From assembly GCA_030765665.1 (NCBI GenBank), contig JAVCCD010000158.1:1-26204 (forward strand): a stretch of DNA of 26,204 nucleotides, given 5' to 3'. This DNA is from Candidatus Tenebribacter mawsonii. GTDB lineage: Bacteria > Cloacimonadota > Cloacimonadia > Cloacimonadales > TCS61. A model generated the notes under the pieces. That model ran no database searches, was not told the origin of the DNA, and worked only from the letters and a program-made list of their open reading frames with translations. Below are positions 16,322 to 22,949 of this stretch, one piece after another. A program made the position numbers and the translations under genes. The number at the start of each line of letters is the position of its first letter. The stretch's first letter is position 1.

Positions 16322-16876
16322 ATGAATAGAATAGTAATAATAACGTTCCTGTTGGTTGTAATAACAGCTATCCAAGCTGAGGAGCAAAAAATGAACAACA
16401 TTTATGATTTCACAATGGAAGATATTAGCGGCAATGAAGTAAAATTAGAGGAATACAAAGGTAAAGTCATTCTGATAGTGAATACAGCCAGTAAGTGTGG
16501 ATTTACTTATCAATATGAAGGCTTGGAAAAACTTTATGAAACCTATAAAGACAGCGGACTTGTTATCTTAGGGTTTCCTGCCAATAATTTTTTGAAGCAA
16601 GAACCTGGAAGTGATGAAGAGATAGCCAGTTTTTGCAGTTTAAATTATGGAGTAACTTTTCTTATGTTCAGCAAGATCTCTGTGAAAGGAAAAGATATCC
16701 ATCCACTATACAAATATCTCACTTCCAAAGATGCAGATCATGAATTTGGTGGAAAGATAAGTTGGAATTTTAATAAGTTTCTGATTTCCAGAGATGGAAA
16801 GATCATCAATCGTTTTGGCTCAAAAGTAAAACCGGAAGATGAAAAAATTATTAACGCGATTAAAGAAGTTTTATAG
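16322..16876 (+). CDS. Glutathione-peroxidase-family thiol peroxidase, exported, Cys type
   Basis: This 184-residue protein would reduce peroxides using a thiol donor. A signal peptide (about 1-19, ending AIQA before EEQ) suggests a periplasmic enzyme, whereas most bacterial members are cytoplasmic. The peroxidatic residue is Cys59 in NTASKCGFT, encoded by TGT, so it is not a selenoprotein. GFPANNF replaces the GFPCNQF of classic enzymes, so that Gln of the catalytic tetrad is Asn here, a change I recall from other bacterial members. A second Cys in EIASFC may act as the resolving residue, and the Trp-Asn pair in SWNFNKFL is kept. GGAG lies about 7 bases before the ATG. It is 37 bases past the permease gene on the same strand, so it may share the transcript. 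Thioredoxin-type donors are more likely than glutathione, by analogy with Cys-type members. Confidence 0.92.
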   Translation: MNRIVIITFLLVVITAIQAEEQKMNNIYDFTMEDISGNEVKLEEYKGKVILIVNTASKCGFTYQYEGLEKLYETYKDSGLVILGFPANNFLKQEPGSDEEIASFCSLNYGVTFLMFSKISVKGKDIHPLYKYLTSKDADHEFGGKISWNFNKFLISRDGKIINRFGSKVKPEDEKIINAIKEVL

Positions 16877-16895
16877 GTGACGAGTTCAATATAAT

Positions 16896-17123
16896 TTACT
16901 CTCCCTCTCCATCATCCTTTATTGATTTCTTTTTCTTTCTTGTCGTTGATAGCAGAAAACCAATAGCTATACCGAGAAGTAAAGTAATCGGAAATAGTAT
17001 GAAGAGCGGAACCATCTCAAATTCCCAGAATAGTAAGTGGATTGAAACTTTTTCCAGATTTTGAAATAGAATAATTATAAATATCAGTAAAATAAACAAG
17101 ACTATCATTGTTTTAATTTTCAT
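16896..17123 (-). CDS. LapA-domain (DUF1049) small inner-membrane protein
   Basis: This 75-residue protein has two hydrophobic helices (about 5-21 and 37-58) separated by a short polar loop with NLEKVSIHLLFWEFEMVP, then a strongly charged cytoplasmic tail (RKKKKSIKDDGEGE). This is the layout of the LapA/DUF1049 family. In E. coli LapA works with LapB in controlling LPS assembly; no lapB gene is adjacent here, so that role is not assured. GGAGAG lies 7 bases before the ATG. It is downstream of lepA on the same strand with a 77-base gap. It converges on the peroxidase gene with 19 bases between the stop codons and no visible terminator. Confidence 0.8.
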   Translation of the reverse strand: MKIKTMIVLFILLIFIIILFQNLEKVSIHLLFWEFEMVPLFILFPITLLLGIAIGFLLSTTRKKKKSIKDDGEGE

Positions 17124-17200
17124 AAGATAACTCTCCTTTTATTCTATAATCCCCGTACTTTTCAGTGTAAATCTATAAGCAAGGTTATTATTAAAGTAAA

Positions 17201-19018
17201 TTAACTTCGATCAGCTTTGAGAACTTCCAGAAACGCTTCCTGCGGAACTTGCACAGAACCAATCTCTTTCATGCGTTTCTTTCCTTCTTTTTGTTTTTCT
17301 AATAACTTCTTTTTCCGGGTAATATCACCACCATAACATTTAGCTGTAACATTCTTACGTAGAGCATTGATAGTACTTCTGGCAATAATCTTGGCTCCAA
17401 TACTTGCCTGCAAGGCTACTTTGAATTGCTGTTTAGGAATTACTTCTTTTAATTTTTCCGTTATGCTTTTTCCCCAGTTGAAGGCTTTATCTGCATGGCA
17501 AATAAAAGACATAGCGTCAACTCGCTCAGCATTGATCATCATATCTACTTTTACAACATCTGCCACTCTGAATTCTTTAAACGAATAATCTAAAGATGCA
17601 TAACCACGACTAAGGGATTTAAGCCTGTCATAAAAATCAAAAATGATCTCAATTAACGGCATCTCATAATGAATTGATAATCTTTTTTCATCAATATACT
17701 GCATATCTTTTTGAATACCGCGACGTTCCTGAACTAAGTTCATAATATTCCCAACATAATCACTTGGAACAATTATCTCAATATCCATTATTGGTTCTTC
17801 AATATTTGCAATTCCTGCCGGATCTGGCATATCAACTGGATTATAGATAATTTTCTGTGTGCCATTTTCAAGATTTATCAGGAACTTCACACTTGGGGTT
17901 GTTGTGATTATTTGAACATCATATTCACGAGATAATCTTTCCTTAACAATTTCTAGATGCAACATACCTAAAAAACCACAGCGAAATCCAAAACCTAACG
18001 CAAGAGAACTTTCCGGTTCATAAGTAAGTGAAGCATCATTCAAGCTAAGTTTTCCAAGTGCATCTCTCAGATTTACATGATCATCCTTATCAAGAGGAAA
18101 TACACCACTGTAGACCATAGGTTTCGGTTCTTCAAAACCGGGTAATGCATCTTTACAAGCATTCTCAGAATTTGTTATTGTGTCCCCAACCCTTGCATCA
18201 GAAATATTCTTAATATTTGCAATAATATAACCAACTTCACCTGTTTTAAGCCCTTTTGTTGGAATTTGCTTCAATCCTAAATAACCAATTTCTTCGATAG
18301 CGTACTCTTTGCTTGTTGAAAGTAATTTTACTGTATCACCTTTGTTTAACTTACCATCAAAGATCCTAACAAGAATTATCACGCCTCGATATTTATCGAA
18401 ATAAGAGTCGAAGATTAAAGCTTTAGTTGGTTTATCCGGTGCACCTGTAGGATGTGGAATAGCATCAATAAGACCATCAATAAGTTCTTCCACACCAGCT
18501 CCAGTTTTTGCACTGATCTTATAAATATTTTCCTTTAGAACCCCAATGTTCTCCACAATATCGTGTTCAGTTCCTTCGACATCAGCTTTTGGTAAATCAA
18601 TCTTGTTAATTACAGGAATAATCTCAAGATCATTTTCCATAGCCAAATACATGTTACTCATTGTTTGAGCTTCTATACCTTGAGAAGCATCAATAATTAA
18701 TAATGCACCATCGCAAGAAGCAAGACTACGAGAAACTTCATAGGAGAAGTCTACATGTCCGGGAGTGTCAATCAAATTAAGGATGTATGTCTTTCCATTT
18801 TTTTTATATTCCATGCGGATTGCATGAGATTTTATTGTAATGCCGCGCTCTTTTTCCAACTCCATATCATCCAACACAAGAGCATCATGTGAGCCCATAT
18901 CAACAACATTTGTAACTTCCAGCATTCTATCTGCAAGAGTTGATTTGCCGTGATCGATATGCGCAATAATACAAAAATTTCTTATCAAATCCTGTTTAGC
19001 TGACACCTTTATTTCCAT
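17201..19018 (-). CDS. lepA: Elongation factor 4 (LepA GTPase)
   Basis: This translational GTPase acts on ribosomes and is described as back-translocating or remodelling stalled complexes. About 605 residues, the normal length. It has G1 AHIDHGKST near the N-terminus, G2 ERGITIKS, G3 DTPGHVDF, G4 NKIDLP, the RGFLGMLHLEI-like segment FRCGFLGMLHLEIV, and the lysine-rich LepA-specific C-terminal domain with AKCYGGDITRKKKLLEKQK. The start is uncertain. ATG at 19018 has GAGG directly against it, a TTG two codons upstream is open, and a GTG at 19006 has GGA at a better 7-base distance. All three lie before the first conserved motif, so the product is little changed. The gene is divergent from the ferredoxin-EtfA gene. 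Confidence 0.97.
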   Translation of the reverse strand: MEIKVSAKQDLIRNFCIIAHIDHGKSTLADRMLEVTNVVDMGSHDALVLDDMELEKERGITIKSHAIRMEYKKNGKTYILNLIDTPGHVDFSYEVSRSLASCDGALLIIDASQGIEAQTMSNMYLAMENDLEIIPVINKIDLPKADVEGTEHDIVENIGVLKENIYKISAKTGAGVEELIDGLIDAIPHPTGAPDKPTKALIFDSYFDKYRGVIILVRIFDGKLNKGDTVKLLSTSKEYAIEEIGYLGLKQIPTKGLKTGEVGYIIANIKNISDARVGDTITNSENACKDALPGFEEPKPMVYSGVFPLDKDDHVNLRDALGKLSLNDASLTYEPESSLALGFGFRCGFLGMLHLEIVKERLSREYDVQIITTTPSVKFLINLENGTQKIIYNPVDMPDPAGIANIEEPIMDIEIIVPSDYVGNIMNLVQERRGIQKDMQYIDEKRLSIHYEMPLIEIIFDFYDRLKSLSRGYASLDYSFKEFRVADVVKVDMMINAERVDAMSFICHADKAFNWGKSITEKLKEVIPKQQFKVALQASIGAKIIARSTINALRKNVTAKCYGGDITRKKKLLEKQKEGKKRMKEIGSVQVPQEAFLEVLKADRS

Positions 19019-19112
19019 CCTCAAAATTTAACTTTTACACGAATCAAAAACCTGCTATACCGCTCTAGTGTCAATCAATTCCTACATATGCAATACAGTA
19101 ATAAATTTAAAC

Positions 19113-19140
19113 TTGACGCACAAAGTGAATTTTTTATCTT
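19113..19140 (+). promoter_or_regulatory. Predicted promoter of the etfA - aminohydrolase - queE operon
   Basis: TTGACG (19113-19118, 5 of 6 to consensus) is followed after 16 bases by TATCTT (19135-19140, 4 of 6). It lies 33 bases before the ATG of the ferredoxin-EtfA gene. AAAGGG at 19161-19166 is a fair ribosome-binding site. The rest of the 19025-19173 gap shows nothing else that I can support; a TTGACA on the minus strand at 19074-19069 has no fitting -10. Confidence 0.5.
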
Positions 19141-19173
19141 TATTTCATAAGAAATAACTAAAAGGGTATTTTA

Positions 19174-20352
19174 ATGATAGAAGTAATTCGTGATAAATGT
19201 GTAGGTTGTGAGCTTTGTTTAAAAGCTTGTGCATTTGATGCGATCGCAATTAATGATAAAATAGCTGAGATAGATTTAGACAAATGTACTCTGTGTGGGG
19301 CTTGCGTTAGTGCATGTCCATTTGATGCAATTATTATTAGAAAATTCGGTCAGCAAGCAATTGATAGAAGCCAATATAAAGATATTTGGGTTTTTGCTGA
19401 GCAAAAAAATAATGAAATAGCTCCTGTTGTTTTTGAGTTATTAGGCAAGGGAAGCGAGCTGGCAGAACAACGTGAATGTGATCTGATTGCTGTTCTTTTG
19501 GGACATAATGTTGAAGCACTTTCTAAAGACCTCATCGCCTACGGAGCTGATAAAGTTATTTTAGTTGATGATCCAAGATTGAAATATTTTCTAGATTTAC
19601 CATATTCTAAAGCACTTACTGAATTAGCAAAGAAATACAAACCTGAGATCATACTTTCTGGCGCATCTGTGCTGGGTCGCTCATTTATTCCACGAGTTGC
19701 AGTTGAATTACATACAGGGTTAACCGCAGATTGTACAGGTTTAGAAATTGATCCAGATACAAATAACTTGATGCAAACACGCCCTGCTTTCGGTGGAAAT
19801 ATTCTAGCTACGATTGTAACACCAAATCATCTTCCACAAATGGCAACAGTTCGTCACAAAGTCATGGATCCGCTAGAAAAGGAGAATTCAAGAGAAGGAA
19901 CTGTAATAAAAGAAGATATTGATTTCTCTGATTTGAAAGATGATACTAAGTTTTTGGAGTTTGTAAAAGATGAATCTCAGATGGTTAATCTTACTGAAGC
20001 AGACTTGGTTGTTGCGGGTGGAAGAGGATTAAAGAATAAAGATAATTTTGTAATTATTGAAGATCTCGCAAAGGCTATTAATGGTGCTGTAGGTGCTTCG
20101 AGAGCATCTGTTGACTCAGATTGGGCTTCCTATCCACATCAAGTAGGACAAACTGGAAAAACCATTAAGCCAAAGATCTATATTGCGGTAGGAATTTCCG
20201 GTGCAATTCAGCATTTAGCAGGTATGCAATCATCCGATTATATTATTGCGATAAATAAAGATCCCGATGCACCAATTTTTAAAGTTGCAGATCTTGGGTT
20301 AGTTGGAGATCTTTTTGAGATAGTTCCTAAGATAATTAAAAAAATGAAATAA
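19174..20352 (+). CDS. etfA: Electron transfer flavoprotein alpha subunit with N-terminal 2[4Fe-4S] ferredoxin domain
   Basis: This 392-residue fusion has an N-terminal bacterial-type ferredoxin with two full clusters (Cys9, 12, 15, 19 and Cys38, 41, 44, 48). The ETF alpha N-domain (about 65-240) and the ETF C-terminal FAD-binding domain (about 265-392) follow, with GGRGLKNKDNF, GASRASVDSDW, YPHQVGQTGKTIKP and GISGAIQHLAGM. Such ferredoxin-linked EtfA proteins are known from anaerobes, often in electron-bifurcating or ferredoxin-linked ETF complexes with EtfB and a dehydrogenase. Here no etfB, acyl-CoA dehydrogenase or FixC-type gene is adjacent: upstream is divergent lepA and downstream an aminohydrolase. 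Either the partner is encoded elsewhere or the protein has another use. All FAD-binding motifs look intact. Confidence 0.95.
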   Translation: MIEVIRDKCVGCELCLKACAFDAIAINDKIAEIDLDKCTLCGACVSACPFDAIIIRKFGQQAIDRSQYKDIWVFAEQKNNEIAPVVFELLGKGSELAEQRECDLIAVLLGHNVEALSKDLIAYGADKVILVDDPRLKYFLDLPYSKALTELAKKYKPEIILSGASVLGRSFIPRVAVELHTGLTADCTGLEIDPDTNNLMQTRPAFGGNILATIVTPNHLPQMATVRHKVMDPLEKENSREGTVIKEDIDFSDLKDDTKFLEFVKDESQMVNLTEADLVVAGGRGLKNKDNFVIIEDLAKAINGAVGASRASVDSDWASYPHQVGQTGKTIKPKIYIAVGISGAIQHLAGMQSSDYIIAINKDPDAPIFKVADLGLVGDLFEIVPKIIKKMK

Positions 20353-20353
20353 A

Positions 20354-21553
20354 ATGAATATTAAAGTTGATTCTTGTGTTTGTAATCCAGAGAAAATTCT
20401 GAGACATGTGAACATAAGTATCAACAGCACACTTCTTAAGAACAAAAATATCCAATTCGATTGTACAAATTCAATCGCATATCCCCCATTTATTAACAGT
20501 CATGATCATCTAATAAGCAATTGGTATCCTAAAGCAGGTTTCGGTAGAACATATCCAAATGTAAATATTTGGGTTGAGGATATGAAGAAAACCGATTCAT
20601 TCTTAGAAAGAAACAAGGTTTGGATAAATGACGGTTCTTTTGATCTAACTGAAGAGGCAGCACATCAGATTGTGTTATTGGGGATTTACAAGAATTTATT
20701 TTCCGGATGCGTGGTTGTACAAGATCACATTCCGAAACAAAAAAAATCTTATTATGAAAATAACCCCATAGTTGTTCTTAAAAATTATACACAACATCAT
20801 TCCCTTTCTATGGGCAATTGGTGGGGTGGATACAGTGCAGAAGAAGAATATGCAAAAGCTAATGGCAAAATTCCATTTATTATGCATCTTGGTGAAGGGA
20901 TTGATGAACTTTCAAAAAAATGTTTCTCTAAATTAAAAGAACTGGAACTCCTCCAATCAAATACTCTGCTAATCCATGGGATAGCGCTGACTAAACAACA
21001 AATAAAAGAATGCGCTGAGGCTGGAACTTCAATTTGCTGGTGTCCCGAATCTAATTATTATCTGATTGGTGAAACACTTGATATAGATGCTTGTTTAGAG
21101 TTTAATGCAAATATTGTATTAGGAACCGACTCTACTATGTCGGGAGGAATTAATCTGTTAGAAGAGATTCGAGTTGCACATCAGAAATTCCCTCATATCC
21201 CTATGAAACAAATTTTTAAAATGATTACAACAAATCCTGTTAAAGCTCTCAAACTTCCTACCGAATATGGAGTAATTGACAAAAACACATCCAATCTACT
21301 TCTAATTAAAAAACATGATGAAGATCCGTTTAGAAATTTACTTGAAACCCAAATGGAAGATATTGAACTTATGATTCATCAAGGAATTCCAATATATGGT
21401 GATGTTAAGTTTCTAAGTGAATTCAATATAAGTGAAAATGACTATTATTTCTTTGGAGAAGATAGATTTGTGATTGGACATCCAGAGAAAATAACAGATT
21501 CAATTAATAAGAAACTTGGATATAAAAAAGATTTTCCATTCTTACCTTTTTAG
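20354..21553 (+). CDS. Amidohydrolase-superfamily enzyme, probable aminohydrolase (deaminase) of unknown substrate
   Basis: This 399-residue cytoplasmic metal-dependent hydrolase has the complete metal site: His50 and His52 in NSHDH, His178 in HLGEG, His208 in IHGIAL and Asp259 in GTDS. Glu181, three residues after His178, is the proton-shuttling residue of the aminohydrolase branch, which includes guanine, cytosine, methylthioadenosine/S-adenosylhomocysteine and triazine deaminases. That branch deaminates heterocycles, but the substrate here cannot be read; the sequence is divergent and I cannot match it to a named enzyme. It starts 1 base after the etfA stop without a clear ribosome-binding site and ends exactly where queE begins, so all three are likely co-translated. 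The Cys-rich N-terminus (Cys8, Cys10) is unusual but without known meaning. Confidence 0.85.
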   Translation: MNIKVDSCVCNPEKILRHVNISINSTLLKNKNIQFDCTNSIAYPPFINSHDHLISNWYPKAGFGRTYPNVNIWVEDMKKTDSFLERNKVWINDGSFDLTEEAAHQIVLLGIYKNLFSGCVVVQDHIPKQKKSYYENNPIVVLKNYTQHHSLSMGNWWGGYSAEEEYAKANGKIPFIMHLGEGIDELSKKCFSKLKELELLQSNTLLIHGIALTKQQIKECAEAGTSICWCPESNYYLIGETLDIDACLEFNANIVLGTDSTMSGGINLLEEIRVAHQKFPHIPMKQIFKMITTNPVKALKLPTEYGVIDKNTSNLLLIKKHDEDPFRNLLETQMEDIELMIHQGIPIYGDVKFLSEFNISENDYYFFGEDRFVIGHPEKITDSINKKLGYKKDFPFLPF

Positions 21554-22195
21554 ATGTTAAACATATCAGAAATATTCTGTAGCATTCAAGGGGAATCAAC
21601 ATATGCAGGATTACCTTGTATATTCGTTCGTTTAGCGGGATGTAATTTACGTTGTGATTACTGTGACACGGTTTACAGTTATAAAAACGAGATTACACTT
21701 ACAATTGATGATATAATTAAAAAAGTAAAAGAATACGCTCCTGTGAAATTGGTTGAGATAACAGGTGGCGAACCACTTATGCAACCTAAAGTTTGTCAAC
21801 TAATTGAAACCTTGAACAATGATGGATATAAAATCCTTTTAGAAACGAATGGGTCGATCTCTTTAGAAAATATTCCGGAATATGTGATAAAGATTGTTGA
21901 TGTAAAATGTCCGGGGAGTGGAGAAGAGAAGAGTTTCTCGCTGGAGAACCTTGAATGTATCAATCAAGAAAAAGATGAGATTAAGTTTGTGTTAACGGAT
22001 AATTTTGATTATAACTGGGCTAAAGATTTTGTATTAAAGAGTAAACTTAACGATTATGAAATCCTCTTCTCACCTGTATCAGACAAGCTAAATCCACAGG
22101 ATCTGGCAAAATGGATAATTGATGATAAACTTAATGTGCGAATGCAATTGCAGCTACATAAATTTATTTGGGATAAAAATAAAAGAGGAGTTTAA
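21554..22195 (+). CDS. queE: 7-carboxy-7-deazaguanine synthase (radical SAM)
   Basis: This radical SAM enzyme converts 6-carboxy-5,6,7,8-tetrahydropterin to 7-carboxy-7-deazaguanine in the preQ0/queuosine pathway. 213 residues. It begins with the typical EIFCSIQGESTYAGLP, has the CDG-synthase cluster motif C-x3-C-x2-C at Cys30, Cys34 and Cys37 (GCNLRCDYCDT), the ITGGEPLMQ motif, ETNGS, and DVKCPGSGE. The reaction releases 5'-deoxyadenosine only if SAM is consumed; for QueE SAM is used catalytically. The ATG directly follows the stop of the aminohydrolase gene. No queC, queD or queF is adjacent. It is the last gene of this plus-strand group. Confidence 0.95.
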   Translation: MLNISEIFCSIQGESTYAGLPCIFVRLAGCNLRCDYCDTVYSYKNEITLTIDDIIKKVKEYAPVKLVEITGGEPLMQPKVCQLIETLNNDGYKILLETNGSISLENIPEYVIKIVDVKCPGSGEEKSFSLENLECINQEKDEIKFVLTDNFDYNWAKDFVLKSKLNDYEILFSPVSDKLNPQDLAKWIIDDKLNVRMQLQLHKFIWDKNKRGV

Positions 22196-22228
22196 AGAAA
22201 ACTTTTTTAATATAATCGTATCGAATAG

Positions 22229-22248
22229 ATTCCCACTTCTGTGGGAAT
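22229..22248. repeat. Perfect 8-bp palindromic hairpin, REP-like
   Basis: ATTCCCAC (22229-22236) and GTGGGAAT (22241-22248) form a perfect stem with a 4-base loop, between the convergent queE and YigZ-family genes. Neither strand has a U-run after it, so it is not a classic terminator, though it may protect both 3' ends. The form 'TTCCCrC...GyGGGAAtga' resembles dispersed intergenic palindromes seen in many bacterial genomes. Only one copy lies in this window. Confidence 0.55.
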
Positions 22249-22264
22249 GAAAAAGAAACAATTG

Positions 22265-22879
22265 TTAGTTTTTGTTCGTTGCTATAGTTTTCAGCTTTTT
22301 AGCTCTTTCCAATTCTAGTAAATATTTTTCGAGATCATTTTTAATACATTCTTCAATTTTAATGGAAATGGTAACATCCGCTGCATAATCTACATTTTCA
22401 ATTTCAGCATTAAACTGCTCGATCTTATATTTTAGTTGTTCAGCTAGATTATATCCACATGTAACTTTATATGAAAAAAGTTTAATTATTTTTTTTAGTG
22501 GTGCAATCTCAATTGCTGCTTCAACTGTTTCTCCATAAGCTTCAATTAATCCGCGTATTCCAAGTTTAACTCCACCAAAATAACGTGTTACTACTGCAAC
22601 AACATTTGTCATATCGTGCTTCTTTAAAGCATTCAATATTGGTTGCCCTGCTGTACCAGAAGGTTCTCCAGCATCTGAGGAATGAAAAGTTTCTGCCTTC
22701 TCCCCCACAATATATGCCCAGCAATTATGATTCGCAGTTTTGTGTTTATCAGCAATTTTTGAAATATATTTTTTTGCATCCTGCATTGTTGTTACGTAAT
22801 GCAAATGAGCAATGAAGGTTGATCGCTTAATTTTGAGTTCTTTTCCCCTATCTTTTGCAACTGAGTAATAGTACTTCAT
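22265..22879 (-). CDS. YigZ / IMPACT (UPF0029) family protein
   Basis: This 204-residue cytoplasmic protein has the IMPACT N-terminal (UPF0029) domain over about residues 15-125, with the family stretches KRSTFIAHL, HSSDAGEPSGTAGQPIL and VVTRYFGGVKLGIRGLIEAYG, followed by a C-terminal ferredoxin-like (DUF1949) domain. The family is widespread; eukaryotic IMPACT regulates GCN2, and bacterial YigZ/YvyE has an unclear role suggested to involve translation or nucleic-acid binding. Only a weak GGAT precedes the ATG. It lies downstream of the SNF2 helicase gene on the same strand, beyond a terminator-like hairpin. Confidence 0.93.
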   Translation of the reverse strand: MKYYYSVAKDRGKELKIKRSTFIAHLHYVTTMQDAKKYISKIADKHKTANHNCWAYIVGEKAETFHSSDAGEPSGTAGQPILNALKKHDMTNVVAVVTRYFGGVKLGIRGLIEAYGETVEAAIEIAPLKKIIKLFSYKVTCGYNLAEQLKYKIEQFNAEIENVDYAADVTISIKIEECIKNDLEKYLLELERAKKLKTIATNKN

Positions 22880-22898
22880 TTAATATCCAAACATCTTA

Positions 22899-22948
22899 AA
22901 ACCTTGCGAAGGTAAAGAAAAGCAAGAAGGTTAATAACCATTCGCAAG
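22899..22948 (-). terminator. Terminator-like hairpin after the SNF2 helicase gene
   Basis: CTTGCGAA (22948-22941, minus strand) pairs perfectly with TTCGCAAG (22910-22903), and GTTTT follows. The 30-base loop contains a small inner palindrome GGTTATTAACC. The first arm begins one base past the helicase stop codon. The long loop lowers confidence, but the position and trailing Ts fit a terminator. Confidence 0.6.
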
Positions 22949-22949
22949 A

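Noticed and set aside
16490..16505. Selenocysteine in the peroxidase
   Set aside because: The active-site codon is TGT (Cys), with no in-frame TGA.
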